NCBI GenBank assembly: GCA_015066385.1
Contig: SVOJ01000012.1
Span: 19,201 to 83,200 of the forward strand
Reading direction: 5' to 3'
Length of the DNA stretch: 64,000 bases
Source: Oscillospiraceae bacterium
GTDB lineage: Bacteria > Bacillota > Clostridia > Oscillospirales > Acutalibacteraceae
The position numbers and the translations under genes are program-made. Under the pieces are notes generated by a model. The model ran no database searches. It had not been told where the DNA came from and worked only from the letters and a program-made list of their open reading frames with translations. Within the stretch, counting starts at the first letter, position 1. Each line of letters starts with the position of its first letter. Shown here piece after piece: positions 18,888-28,773 of the stretch.

Positions 18888-18917
18888 ATCATATCACGAT
18901 ACCGTGATATTTGTCAA
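18888..18917 (-). promoter_or_regulatory. Promoter with palindromic operator in its spacer for the DUF4160/DUF2442 genes
   Basis: On minus strand TTGACA (18912-18917), 18-bp spacer, TATGAT (18888-18893); palindrome ATATCACG-N4-CGTGATAT at 18891-18910. Confidence 0.7.
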
Positions 18918-18923
18918 GAAAAA

Positions 18924-18953
18924 AACCTGCACTCTTGTCAAAAAGTGCAGGTT
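18924..18953. terminator. Terminator hairpin near-identical to the one at 18118
   Basis: AACCTGCACT-cttgtcaaaa-AGTGCAGGTT; 26 of 28 core positions match 18119-18146. Confidence 0.75.
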
Positions 18954-18958
18954 ATTGT

Positions 18959-19735
18959 TTATGCAAAATAGCGGATGAGATAGAGGATGATCATGTGCAC
19001 GGGGTAAAAACCGTAGGAGCCGTATTGAATAAACTTGTTTGATCTTCCCTTCTTACCGCCGTAAGCCCAGATGGGAAGAAGTGCCAGCACGGCAAAGCCC
19101 TGTGTCGGGAATTCAAAGGCGTGACCGAACAGTTCAAAAGGAAGCACCTGGCCTTCAAAGAAAACAATGTGAATGAGCACCATGCCGACAAGCTGTGCGA
19201 GCCATGCAAACGGAAAATCACGGCAGATATAGAACAGAAGAATGGTAATAAATCCCGTGAAGCCGTAATCCGGGAATGTGATAACCGAAGCAACGCCGAT
19301 GAGCACCAAAAACAGGACACCAAGACCGATTGTTTTTGCAGTACGGTCTTTTTTCATCTTGTCGAGCACCACCATGGCGGCAAGTCCCAACAAAAACGTA
19401 AATAAGACATTCTGATGATAGGGGTTAAACCAACGGCTGGAATAAAACAGATTGAACGGCAATTCCGAAATCAGTGCAAATATACCGAGACGCAGAGCAT
19501 ACTTTTTTACATTTTTGGTGTGCACAAAGCCCTCTGCCAACTGAAACGCAAAAATGGGAAATGCGAGTCTGCCGAGATACGTCATCCAGTTGCCGAAGGA
19601 CATGAATGTTGCCCACACATGGTCACTGATCATCAGAAGAATAGCAATCAGGCGCAATATATTGGCGGTAATGCCGCCCAAGGGCAGATTTTCGATCGGA
19701 CGGTTTCGGGGCAGTTTTTTGAGTTTTCCGGACAT
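18959..19735 (-). CDS. TraX family membrane protein
   Basis: LRLIAILLMISDHVWATFM...YLGRLAFPIFAFQLAEGFVHTKNVKKYALRLGIFALISELPFNLFYS; GGAGA precedes ATG at 19735. Confidence 0.88.
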   Translation of the reverse strand: MSGKLKKLPRNRPIENLPLGGITANILRLIAILLMISDHVWATFMSFGNWMTYLGRLAFPIFAFQLAEGFVHTKNVKKYALRLGIFALISELPFNLFYSSRWFNPYHQNVLFTFLLGLAAMVVLDKMKKDRTAKTIGLGVLFLVLIGVASVITFPDYGFTGFITILLFYICRDFPFAWLAQLVGMVLIHIVFFEGQVLPFELFGHAFEFPTQGFAVLALLPIWAYGGKKGRSNKFIQYGSYGFYPVHMIILYLIRYFA

Positions 19736-19987
19736 AGAAAGTCTCCTTTCGAGAAAAACTATATAAACATATTTTTGAAACAAAAAAATAACCGCCCTCA
19801 ACCTTCCAAAGTAGTGCGGTTATTTCTGCCATAACGGAAGGCTAACCGTCTATCGGTCTGCCTTGTTCACTTATATTATAGCAATGTTTTTGCATCCTGT
19901 CAACACCTGTTTGCAGGTGTTTTTTTATGCAATAAAACATATCAAGGGTAACGGTTTTACATTGAGACCGTCACCCTTGAGCGCACT

Positions 19988-22402
19988 TCAGCGCAGATTT
20001 TCCGGCACATTTTCAATCGGCACATAGGTCAGCACCGAGGTACCGTCTGCATATTCAAATGCCACAAAGCAACCGTCCTGCGTGACGGGATAATGCAAAA
20101 ATGAATTTTTGACAAGTTCTGCAAGCACCGTTGCATCCTGCGCGAATTTGCCGTCGGGCATAATGTCGGAGAATGACATATTTTCTTGGGCAAGGTAGGT
20201 GCCTCTGAAGTACTGACTGCGGAAATGGCCGACGTTTTCCGCTTTGCCGTCGGCAAAGGGAGTGCGCAGAAGTTTGGCAGACACTGGCTGTTCGGCAACG
20301 CTCAGATACTGCAACAGATCATATTTTTCAAGCACGGCGACGGTGGCTTTCATATCTGCATAAACGGGATAGATATTGTTTAAATCGCAGTATTCAAAGT
20401 CCTTACTCAACTGTGCGATGGTAAAGGTCTTCGGCTCGGAGAATTCGGGACCGACATACCTATCCTCAAACGCAACAGCCGTGGTTGCATAAACAACTTC
20501 ATACCCATAATCGACTACTTCGTAATCATAACTGTAATCATAGTCCTGGTCATAACTGCGGATGTTGCCGCTGAGCGAGATGTAACCAAGCGGTGCGACA
20601 TTGTCAAAACGGCAGATCGGCATGTTGCCGTCTTTGATATCCTGCACCAAAGCCTTGCGAAGATCCGTTTCAAACCCTTGCTCCAGAATATTCCACGGAA
20701 TGACCGTCACAGACGAAGCGGCAGGTGCGATCAGCGATACATTTTCAATATAAATGTCATCAAACTGATGCGCATAATTGGTTTTCACATCTTCATGGTT
20801 TTCGTAATCACGAAGCAGTTCCATGACTTCGGGGGTGGCTTTTTCGTAATAACGGGTGACGGTTTTGCCGTTTTTGAGCTTGTACTGAAATGCAACGGGG
20901 TATCCGAACAGCGCAAGCTCCTCTTCTTTTGCTTCTGTCATGATTTTGTGGACGGCAAGCACGGTATCGATGTCCTTTTCATCCGTCAGATCACAGATGA
21001 GCGATGCAGAGTCGGAATAAAAATACGAAAGATGATCAAGCGCAAACTTTTCGTCCGTGCGGTTGTGCAGTTCATTGTCTTCATACCACAAATCGCCGTA
21101 ATAACTTTCATAGAAAGAACTGTCCGCATCTGCAAATTGCGGATAGCCGCCGCACGAAACGGACACACTTTCTATTTTTTCTTTGTCGGGAATGCGGTTT
21201 TCATAACCGAAACCGCCCGTTTGGAAGATGACACAGACAATCACAAACACGGCACATACCGACAATGCAACAGGCATGGCTTTGGCAAGTGTCTTTTTGC
21301 CGCGAAGCAGAATTGCCATGATGATGGTATACACAAGCAACAGAATAAGCGTACCGAGTGCAATCAGCACAGCACCGAGCCCGGGAATGCGGATATCTGC
21401 CGTGTCCATCACAAAGTAGGCAGGCATGGCAAGCAGGAATGCAAGGCTCAGGCAGGACACACCCACAAGAGCGGGATTTTTACCCAAGAAGCCTGCGTTT
21501 TCATTTTTACGGTGCTTGAAGCAGATGAAACTCAACATACAAAGCACTGCACCGACGGCAAGCCACACCAAGGGGTAAGACCAGCCTGGATTCATCCATT
21601 CGCCGTCCATCTTGTACCATTCAAAACCGTCGCTGAATCGGTAATCGGAAACGGGCAGGAAGAAATCAAGATAATCAAAATCGGGCAAGAACGAGCCGTT
21701 ATGAATGGTTTCACCGCTTGCAACATTGTGCAGCCAATGCTCCACCGCATTGCCCTTGAGCATGGCGGCGGCAAGGTATTTGACCCCGTAAAACAGGGTG
21801 ACGGGCAGGGCAATCAAACAGCCCGAGCACAGAAAACTTTCCACACTTGCACCTGATACACACATGGCAAGTGTGGTCATGGCAAATGCAAACACAGCAA
21901 TGGCAACAAAAGAAAGGGTATAAATGCCCGTTGCTGTCCACAATTCGGGGGTAGAACCGAACAGCATCAGATTGGACACAAGAAGTCCTGCAAAAATGAG
22001 GACAACGGGAGCAATCAGATGCACCGCACATGCGGCAAAACGGGACCAGAACAGGGTGCTTCTTGACACGCCCAAGCTGCAATACACATTGAGTGTTTTT
22101 TTGACGTGCAGAAAACGCCAGCAATGCAAAGCAAGGAACATGGCAGAAAGCCCGACCGCAAGGCAGACATAGCCCATTTCTTCCGTACTCATATGTCGGT
22201 TAAGTGCAAAGACATAAGCTTCAAGATAATCAGAATCTGAAAGCCCGCTCAGGTACATCTCCTGATTTCTGAACATCGAATGAATGTCCGCAAAAAACGG
22301 AAGAAGCAGCAAAAACTCCAGAATACCGTGAAAACTGAACTTTTTTAAGGACTGCAAAAAGGATGTACGGAATTGCTTAGCCGAAGATAGATTTGAAGTC
22401 AT
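19988..22402 (-). CDS. ABC transporter permease, large exporter type (paralogue of 24452..26788)
   Basis: Multiple TM segments, VKKTLNVYCSLGVSRSTLFWSRFAACAVHLIAPVVLIFAGL; overlaps ATPase gene. Confidence 0.75.
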   Translation of the reverse strand: MTSNLSSAKQFRTSFLQSLKKFSFHGILEFLLLLPFFADIHSMFRNQEMYLSGLSDSDYLEAYVFALNRHMSTEEMGYVCLAVGLSAMFLALHCWRFLHVKKTLNVYCSLGVSRSTLFWSRFAACAVHLIAPVVLIFAGLLVSNLMLFGSTPELWTATGIYTLSFVAIAVFAFAMTTLAMCVSGASVESFLCSGCLIALPVTLFYGVKYLAAAMLKGNAVEHWLHNVASGETIHNGSFLPDFDYLDFFLPVSDYRFSDGFEWYKMDGEWMNPGWSYPLVWLAVGAVLCMLSFICFKHRKNENAGFLGKNPALVGVSCLSLAFLLAMPAYFVMDTADIRIPGLGAVLIALGTLILLLVYTIIMAILLRGKKTLAKAMPVALSVCAVFVIVCVIFQTGGFGYENRIPDKEKIESVSVSCGGYPQFADADSSFYESYYGDLWYEDNELHNRTDEKFALDHLSYFYSDSASLICDLTDEKDIDTVLAVHKIMTEAKEEELALFGYPVAFQYKLKNGKTVTRYYEKATPEVMELLRDYENHEDVKTNYAHQFDDIYIENVSLIAPAASSVTVIPWNILEQGFETDLRKALVQDIKDGNMPICRFDNVAPLGYISLSGNIRSYDQDYDYSYDYEVVDYGYEVVYATTAVAFEDRYVGPEFSEPKTFTIAQLSKDFEYCDLNNIYPVYADMKATVAVLEKYDLLQYLSVAEQPVSAKLLRTPFADGKAENVGHFRSQYFRGTYLAQENMSFSDIMPDGKFAQDATVLAELVKNSFLHYPVTQDGCFVAFEYADGTSVLTYVPIENVPENLR

Positions 22403-23276
22403 AATCGCCTTCCTCCATTTCGTCTAAGAATATTTCTTCCACGCTCATCACAAAGCGTTCCACCAAGAGCGGATTCATCTTGCGAAGCAGGTCTTCCGCA
22501 ACATCGGGTGCTTTGTTGATGGTGAGCACCACGATTTTGCCGTCGATTTCAACCTTTTTGTAGTTGATGTGTGCAAAATCGGATTCGACTTTGTTTTCAC
22601 TGAACACAGCACGCAGTTTGCAACGAGTTCCCGACAGATCGTCCACAGAAGCATCGAGCACGATTTTTTTGCCGTTGATAAGGCCGATATGGTCGCACAT
22701 ATCGCCCAGTTCATGCAGGTTATGCGAAGAAATGATGATGCTCGCTTCCTTTTCGGCGGCATACTCAAGAAGCATATTTTTCATGAGATTCCGTTTCGCG
22801 GGGTCAAGACCGTCAAAACTTTCATCGAGCAAAAGCACCTGCGGATTGCAGGCAAGGGCAATTGCCATTTCCGCCTGTCGTTGCATACCCTTTGAAAACG
22901 AAGACACTTTTGCCTTGCGGTCAAGCCCCAAAAGGTCTGTCAGTTTGACAAAGGTTTCGTTGTTGAAATCGGGGTAATAGGACTTATAAAACTTTGCAGT
23001 TTTTTCAAGCGTGGTGTAGGGTTCAAAATGCAGCTCGTCCGGCACGAAAAACAGATGTTGTTTTTGTTTTGCGTTGTCGAAAATGTCTTCCCCGTTCATC
23101 AGCACTTTGCCGCCGTCGGCACGGTAAATACCTGCCACGGTTTTCAAAAGCGTGGTCTTACCTGCACCGTTGTAGCCGACCAGGCCGTAGACCGAGCCTT
23201 TGCGAACGGTCAGCGAAAGATCTTCCACCGCTGTGTAATTTCCGAATCGTTTGGTAACATTTTTAATTTCAAGCAT
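22377..23276 (-). CDS. ABC transporter ATP-binding protein (YtrB-like)
   Basis: GYNGAGKTTLLKTVAGIY, SFSKGMQRQAEMAIALACNPQVLLLDESFDGLDP. Confidence 0.9.
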   Translation of the reverse strand: MLEIKNVTKRFGNYTAVEDLSLTVRKGSVYGLVGYNGAGKTTLLKTVAGIYRADGGKVLMNGEDIFDNAKQKQHLFFVPDELHFEPYTTLEKTAKFYKSYYPDFNNETFVKLTDLLGLDRKAKVSSFSKGMQRQAEMAIALACNPQVLLLDESFDGLDPAKRNLMKNMLLEYAAEKEASIIISSHNLHELGDMCDHIGLINGKKIVLDASVDDLSGTRCKLRAVFSENKVESDFAHINYKKVEIDGKIVVLTINKAPDVAEDLLRKMNPLLVERFVMSVEEIFLDEMEEGDYDFKSIFG

Positions 23277-23649
23277 TTTTGTTTACCTCCTCGCCGTAAA
23301 GCGTGTGAACCGTTGCAAGAATTTCAGTCAAGGCAATTCCTTTGGCTTTGGCGGCAAGCACTGCCGTTTCCACTTCCTGAAAAGCGGTTCTGCGTAAGTT
23401 TTCGTCGGCAAGGGCATCGGCACTTACGTAACTGCCCGTACCGGGAACGGAATAAATGACCCCGTGCGATTCCAATTCGGAAAAGGCTTTTTTGACGGTG
23501 TTGATATTCACTCCCGTTTCTGCCGCAACCTGACGGATGGACGGCAGTTTGCTGTGGGGGGTGAGGACACCTAAAGATATAAGGGTCATCAGTTCATTTT
23601 TGATTTGCTCGAAGACAGGCACGCGGCTCTGTCGGTCAATATGGATCAT
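23269..23649 (-). CDS. GntR-family regulator (YtrA subfamily)
   Basis: RVPVFEQIKNELMTLISLGVLTPHSKLPSIRQVAAETGVNINTVKKAFSELESHGVIYSVPGTGSYV. Confidence 0.88.
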   Translation of the reverse strand: MIHIDRQSRVPVFEQIKNELMTLISLGVLTPHSKLPSIRQVAAETGVNINTVKKAFSELESHGVIYSVPGTGSYVSADALADENLRRTAFQEVETAVLAAKAKGIALTEILATVHTLYGEEVNKNA

Positions 23650-24455
23650 TTTTTCATCGCCTCCTGTAATTCAATTTGGGGGGATGCGGGGTGTATTGCA
23701 GAAGCAGGTGCTTCTTTTTTCTGTTTGTGTGCCACACTTGCCCACAGAATGGCGGATGCGGGGATGCTTGCCAGAACGGCGGTGATCATATCGATCATCG
23801 TGTCAAACACGGGCACTTGCGCCATGTTGACAGGCTTGCCGAACACTCGGTAGACGATATAATTTTCATCGGGATTAAAGAGAAAATCCTGCAGGGTGGT
23901 GCCCACAAAATAGTCATAGGTAAACTCAAAGATTTCCCACACGATAATCACAAAGCAGCCCATGCCGAAGCCGATGACGGATGCAATGAATCCCGAAACG
24001 GGTCTGTTTTGCGTTTGCAAACCCTTGATGACGGCTTCATAGCAGATAAACACGCACAGAAATCCCGAAAGGACGTGCAGGAAGGTGTCGTAGCCGGGTT
24101 TTCCGCACCAGCCGAGATAATGGCCGCAGTAAGAGCCGAGCAGAATAATGACCATGCCGTATTTCATTGCAGAATACGGAACACGTCCGAGAAAGATCTG
24201 CTTAGGAAAAATCACTCGCAGCAGTGTCACGCTGAATGCGGCAACGGTATTTGCGATCAACTGAATAAGAATATCAAATTTTTCACCCGTTGCAAGATAT
24301 GTTTTTAATGTCATCAGCATGGCAAAGATCATCATCACGCGGACCTGCCACCATAAGATGTATTCTACCGTTGAAACGCTTTTGCGCAGTTCCTTCCATT
24401 CGTTTTTTGGTAAGTTGCGATAATAGTTTGCTATTTTTTTGAAATTTTCTTTCAT
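23646..24455 (-). CDS. Integral membrane protein (DUF2238/YjdF-like)
   Basis: TM segments with HVLSGFLCVFICYE...VIIVWEIFEFTYDYFVGTTLQDF...VFDTMIDMITAVL. Confidence 0.55.
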   Translation of the reverse strand: MKENFKKIANYYRNLPKNEWKELRKSVSTVEYILWWQVRVMMIFAMLMTLKTYLATGEKFDILIQLIANTVAAFSVTLLRVIFPKQIFLGRVPYSAMKYGMVIILLGSYCGHYLGWCGKPGYDTFLHVLSGFLCVFICYEAVIKGLQTQNRPVSGFIASVIGFGMGCFVIIVWEIFEFTYDYFVGTTLQDFLFNPDENYIVYRVFGKPVNMAQVPVFDTMIDMITAVLASIPASAILWASVAHKQKKEAPASAIHPASPQIELQEAMKK

Positions 24456-26788
24456 TTAAGCGTTGCGGGCAATTTGTCTGCGGGTACATAGACGAGTGCA
24501 TCCGTGATCCTGCCGTCTTCGTCACTGTAATGCAGTTGCACGAAGTAGCCGGGTTCATTGACAAAATAAGAAAAATAAGTCTGTTCACAAAGTTCTTTCA
24601 GAAGTGCGGGGTCTTCCACCGTGACGGTGTCAAAGGGAACGAGCATGACACTTTCCGGGTCAAATTCGCTGTAATAATCCGGGTCTGCAATAAAACCGTT
24701 GAACTGCAAGGTCTGAATACGCTTGCGTGCAAACAGTTCTTCTTTGCTTTCATTATTCAGCGGATTTTCATAGATTCTTGCGTGGACGGGAGTTCTGACA
24801 TCCTCAAAATACTGCAGTTTCTGCGCGCTTTGCAGAACGGCAAGCGTTTCGGTCATGGAAGAAAAGACAGGCACAAACGGATAATCATAAGAATAAGTGA
24901 TGTGATAAACGGGCTCTTTGATGCGTTTGTAATCGCCTTCATCAAAATGATTCAGGGTGATATAGCCCAAGGGTGCCGTGTCACTCTCAAAATCCAACGG
25001 CAGGTTGCCGTTGCGGATGTCTGCAAGGATTGCATTGAACAAATCTTTCTGCACAGCACGGTCTTTGTCTTCCAACACCACATCCGTCATGGCTGTGCAG
25101 TTTTTGGAAAACAGCATCAGGCTGTTATTTTCATACCCGTCAAAATAGGACATCAACTCTGCAACAACTGCTTCGCGGTAGTCTTCCGTATCGAGCAAGC
25201 CCTGCAATTGCACCATGGCTTCAATGGGGGTATGGTTGTAAATGCGGGTCAGTTCCCTGCCGTTTGCGAGTTTATAGGACACCATCACAGAACCATAGTA
25301 ACTGCTGTTATAGGTGTTCCGACGATCGTTGATAAGCAGTTCGTGAATATTGCGGACGGTTTCAATGGATTGTTCATCTTCAAAATACACAAACGAACCT
25401 TCGCCCCAGATGCCTTCGGTCTGCAGATAGGCTTCTAAGAAACGGTCAGCCTGATAATCCGGGTCATGGCCTTCATACAGGTCGCGGTTGCTGCCCTTGT
25501 ATATGTAATAGCCGCTGTGCCTGACAACACCCGGTGCAGAATTGAAGGTAATTCCTGCGGCGGTGATTTTTTCGGTTGCGGGAATGCGCTTTTCAAAGCC
25601 GAAACCGCCCGTGATGAAGATGAACATAAACACAAGCAGTGCCGCCGCCATAATGCCGCCCGTGCGAAGCTGTGCTTTTATTTTTGCTTTGGAGCGAAGA
25701 AGAATCGCAATGATGCCGACAAACAGGCCGAATGCAACACCGATAAGCAAAATTGCACAGAAAGCGGTTGCAACCACGGTAAATCCGTATTCCCTGACAA
25801 TCAATGCCCCTGCGGGAATCAGGATGGAACCGAGTGCAAACACGGTAACGGCAATCAGACGCGGACAGGAGCCCAAAAATGTGGCACGCTCGGTTTTGCC
25901 GTATACAAACGAGAACCGAGCCGCAACACCGAGAAGCACAAACAAACCGAGATACAAAACAGGATAGCCGACCGACGGGAATTCGGGTACGGGTTTCGTA
26001 TATTCTTGTGCGAGTGCATCGCCGAAGTCATAGTTGGTAACGGGATACAGGAAATCCGCAAAGATGAATCTGCCGCCGAAGGCACTTTCGACGCGCACAT
26101 CGTCAAATCCTTTCAAGCGTACGAATGTAAAGAACTTTGCACCCGACAGGAACAGCTCGCTGAAAAGATAGGTGCCGTAATACAAAGCCGACGGGGCAAA
26201 GGTCAGAAGACCGCCGCAGACAAGGCTTTCAACCGTAGAGCCGCTGAAGGTCATGCAGAGCACACACACCGCAAAGGGATACAAAGAAACGGCGAGCATG
26301 CTCGCACCGTAATACAGAATCGCTTTCCACAGTTCGGGGCTTGCGCCGTATAAGTATACATTGTATACCCCGCAGATGAGAAACGGCAATACAACGGCAA
26401 TCAACTGCGAAACCACACAGCCGACAAATTTGCCTGCAAACAGGGTCGCACGGCTGACCCCTAAACTGTAATAGACATTGACGGTCTTTTTGGTGTGCAT
26501 AAAACGGAAATTGTAAACCGACAAAAGAATTGCCGAAACACCGAGCACAAGACAGTTCACTGCAATCAAAAAAGAGTCGATGTACATGCCGCCGACAATG
26601 TACTTGATCTGCGGCAAGGTGTCGTAGTAATAGATTGCATTCATGTCATAATGTACGGATACATTGTACGCATTGAGCGAAACGAGCATAAACAAAAACA
26701 GCAAGACGGTGTGGAACGCATTCTTTTTGAGCGTTTTTGCAAAGGTGACAAAAAACTGCTTTCGCGCGGAATGAACAGAATGTGTCAT
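24452..26788 (-). CDS. ABC transporter permease, large exporter type
   Basis: 778 aa, KKTVNVYYSLGVSRATLFAGKFVGCVVSQLIAVVLPFLICGV; same layout as the 804-aa permease downstream. Confidence 0.75.
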   Translation of the reverse strand: MTHSVHSARKQFFVTFAKTLKKNAFHTVLLFLFMLVSLNAYNVSVHYDMNAIYYYDTLPQIKYIVGGMYIDSFLIAVNCLVLGVSAILLSVYNFRFMHTKKTVNVYYSLGVSRATLFAGKFVGCVVSQLIAVVLPFLICGVYNVYLYGASPELWKAILYYGASMLAVSLYPFAVCVLCMTFSGSTVESLVCGGLLTFAPSALYYGTYLFSELFLSGAKFFTFVRLKGFDDVRVESAFGGRFIFADFLYPVTNYDFGDALAQEYTKPVPEFPSVGYPVLYLGLFVLLGVAARFSFVYGKTERATFLGSCPRLIAVTVFALGSILIPAGALIVREYGFTVVATAFCAILLIGVAFGLFVGIIAILLRSKAKIKAQLRTGGIMAAALLVFMFIFITGGFGFEKRIPATEKITAAGITFNSAPGVVRHSGYYIYKGSNRDLYEGHDPDYQADRFLEAYLQTEGIWGEGSFVYFEDEQSIETVRNIHELLINDRRNTYNSSYYGSVMVSYKLANGRELTRIYNHTPIEAMVQLQGLLDTEDYREAVVAELMSYFDGYENNSLMLFSKNCTAMTDVVLEDKDRAVQKDLFNAILADIRNGNLPLDFESDTAPLGYITLNHFDEGDYKRIKEPVYHITYSYDYPFVPVFSSMTETLAVLQSAQKLQYFEDVRTPVHARIYENPLNNESKEELFARKRIQTLQFNGFIADPDYYSEFDPESVMLVPFDTVTVEDPALLKELCEQTYFSYFVNEPGYFVQLHYSDEDGRITDALVYVPADKLPATLK

Positions 26789-26814
26789 TCATTTCCCTCC
26801 TTTTGAGATTCAAC

Positions 26815-26869
26815 TGTGCTATCTGTGGTAGCACACCTATACAATACCACACATTTCCCTTTCTGTCAA
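26815..26869 (-). promoter_or_regulatory. Promoter and palindromic operator of the GntR/ABC operon
   Basis: TTGACA (26864-26869) N17 TATTGT (26841-26846) on minus strand; TGTGCTA-N7-TAGCACA at 26815-26835. Confidence 0.65.
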
Positions 26870-26914
26870 GAAGTTTTCAGAAATATTTATATTCCAAAAA
26901 CTTCCCTGTTTTAC

Positions 26915-26981
26915 AAAGTTTTTGGATTTGAATCCAAAAAGTGTTGACTTTTTTAAAGTTTTTGGATAAAATAAATCCAAA
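26915..26981. promoter_or_regulatory. Repeated palindromic elements upstream of DUF4143 ATPase
   Basis: TTTTTGGATT-tg-AATCCAAAAA (26919-26940), TTTGGAT-N7-ATCCAAA (26961-26981); 13-bp direct repeat AAAGTTTTTGGAT at 26915 and 26955. Confidence 0.6.
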
Positions 26982-27004
26982 CAGCAATAAACAAGGTGAT
27001 AATT

Positions 27005-28213
27005 ATGCAAAGAATAGACCGCAAAGAGTATATGGATCGGCTGTGTACATTTCGCGACAAACAGATCATCAAAGTTGTAACGGGCGTGCGCCGTTGCGGA
27101 AAATCGACCTTGCTCGAAATATACCGCGATCATCTGTTGCAATCGGGCGTTGAAGAACGGCAAATTCTGTCCGTCAATCTGGAAGATTATGACTTTTACG
27201 ATTTAAGAGAACCAAAAAACTTACACACATATATCAAAGACCGCCTGTGCCCCGATTGCATGAATTATGTGTTTATTGACGAAGTACAGCATTGCAAGGA
27301 CTTTGCACGCGTGGCAGACAGCCTTTATATTAAAAGCAATGTCGATCTTTATCTGACGGGGGCAAATGCAAATATGTTGTCAAGCGAAATTGCAACGGTT
27401 CTGTCGGGACGGTATGTTGAAATCTCCATGCTGCCTCTCTCTTTCAAAGAATATGTGGACGGGTTGGGTGATAAAACGGAAATTTCAAAAAAATTCACTA
27501 CGTACCTGCAAAACGGTTCTTTCCCCTATGCACTTGCCCTGCATGAACAAAAAAATGCCTTGCGTGATTATATGGACGGCATTTACAACAGTATTGTCAT
27601 CAAAGATGTTTCCGCACGGCATAAAATCACCGACACACTGATGCTTGAAAGCATAGTCCGTTTCCTGTTCGACAATATCGGCAATCCCCTGTCCACCAAA
27701 AAAATTGCCGACACCATGACATCAAACGGCAGAAAAATAGATGTCAGAACCGTGGAAAGATATATTTCGGCACTCACGCAGAGTTTTATCCTCTACCGCG
27801 CACAACGCTACAACATCAAAGGCAAACAGTATCTCAAAACGCAGGAAAAATATTATGCGGTCGACATAGGCCTTCGCTATTACCTGCTCGGCTACAGTGA
27901 TGCAGACATCGGTCATATTCTTGAAAATGTCATTTACCTTGAACTGTTGCGCCGAGGCTTCGATGTGTATGTCGGCAAAGTAGATGCTCTTGAAGTGGAC
28001 TTTGTTGCCATGCAGGGCAGCCGAAAAATTTATTTTCAGGTTGCCGCAACCGTGCGCAGTGCAGACACGCTGCAACGGGAACTTTCCCCTTTGCAAAAAA
28101 TCAGCGATCACTATCCGAAATTTATTCTGACCCTTGACGATGACCCGGAAGCAGACTACGACGGCATCCGCCGTGTCAATGCACTGGATTGGCTCTTGGG
28201 AAATATTGAGTAA
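27005..28213 (+). CDS. AAA ATPase with DUF4143 domain
   Basis: KVVTGVRRCGKSTLLEIYRDHL, YVFIDEVQHCKDFARVADSLY, LTGANANMLSSEIATVLSGRYVEISMLPLSFKEY. Confidence 0.9.
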   Translation: MQRIDRKEYMDRLCTFRDKQIIKVVTGVRRCGKSTLLEIYRDHLLQSGVEERQILSVNLEDYDFYDLREPKNLHTYIKDRLCPDCMNYVFIDEVQHCKDFARVADSLYIKSNVDLYLTGANANMLSSEIATVLSGRYVEISMLPLSFKEYVDGLGDKTEISKKFTTYLQNGSFPYALALHEQKNALRDYMDGIYNSIVIKDVSARHKITDTLMLESIVRFLFDNIGNPLSTKKIADTMTSNGRKIDVRTVERYISALTQSFILYRAQRYNIKGKQYLKTQEKYYAVDIGLRYYLLGYSDADIGHILENVIYLELLRRGFDVYVGKVDALEVDFVAMQGSRKIYFQVAATVRSADTLQRELSPLQKISDHYPKFILTLDDDPEADYDGIRRVNALDWLLGNIE

Positions 28214-28215
28214 AA

Positions 28216-28265
28216 AACAAGGATCTGTGAAAACTCAGGTTTTCTTACAGATCCTTGTTTTTTTA
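28216..28265. terminator. Bidirectional terminator hairpin between convergent genes
   Basis: AAAACAAGGATCTGT...ACAGATCCTTGTTTTTTT. Confidence 0.8.
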
Positions 28266-28271
28266 TGTTCT

Positions 28272-28760
28272 TTAATAACCGCGTGTGCCTTCGAGGGATT
28301 CGTCGTTTTCGATCCAATCCGTTACGGGAATCACACGGTAATTTTCGCTGTCGTCACGGATAACAACGGTTTCGATACCTGCATTGATGACCATGCGCTT
28401 GCACATCGAACAACAGCAGGAGTTGGAAACATACTCGCCCGTATCCACTTCCTGTCCGGTCAGATACAGCGTAGCACCGATCATTTTGTCACGCGGGGCA
28501 CTGATGATGGCATTCGCTTCCGCATGGACACTGCGGCACAGTTCATAGCGTTCACCGCGCGGAATCTGCATTTTCTGACGGATGCACACACCCAAGTCCG
28601 TGCAATTTTTTCTGCCCCTGGGTGCACCGACATAGCCGGTGGACACAACCTCGTCATTGTTAACAATGACCGCACCGTAGCGACGGCGCAGACAGGTGGT
28701 GCGCTTGGAAACAACCTCTGCAAGGTCAAGATAATAATTCACTTTGTCACGGCGAAGCAT
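28272..28760 (-). CDS. Deoxycytidylate deaminase-family protein
   Basis: MLRRDKVNYYLDLAEVVSKRTTCLRRRYGAVIVNNDEVVSTGYVGAPRG...CRSVHAEANAIISA...SNSCCCSMCKRMVINAGI; zinc-binding HAE and CxxC motifs. Start set at MLRRDK. Confidence 0.85.
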   Translation of the reverse strand: MLRRDKVNYYLDLAEVVSKRTTCLRRRYGAVIVNNDEVVSTGYVGAPRGRKNCTDLGVCIRQKMQIPRGERYELCRSVHAEANAIISAPRDKMIGATLYLTGQEVDTGEYVSNSCCCSMCKRMVINAGIETVVIRDDSENYRVIPVTDWIENDESLEGTRGY

Positions 28761-28773
28761 AGTTTTCTCTCCT

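Noticed and set aside
20678-21856. 392-aa plus-strand ORF
   Set aside because: Cys/His-rich antisense shadow of the ABC permease gene.
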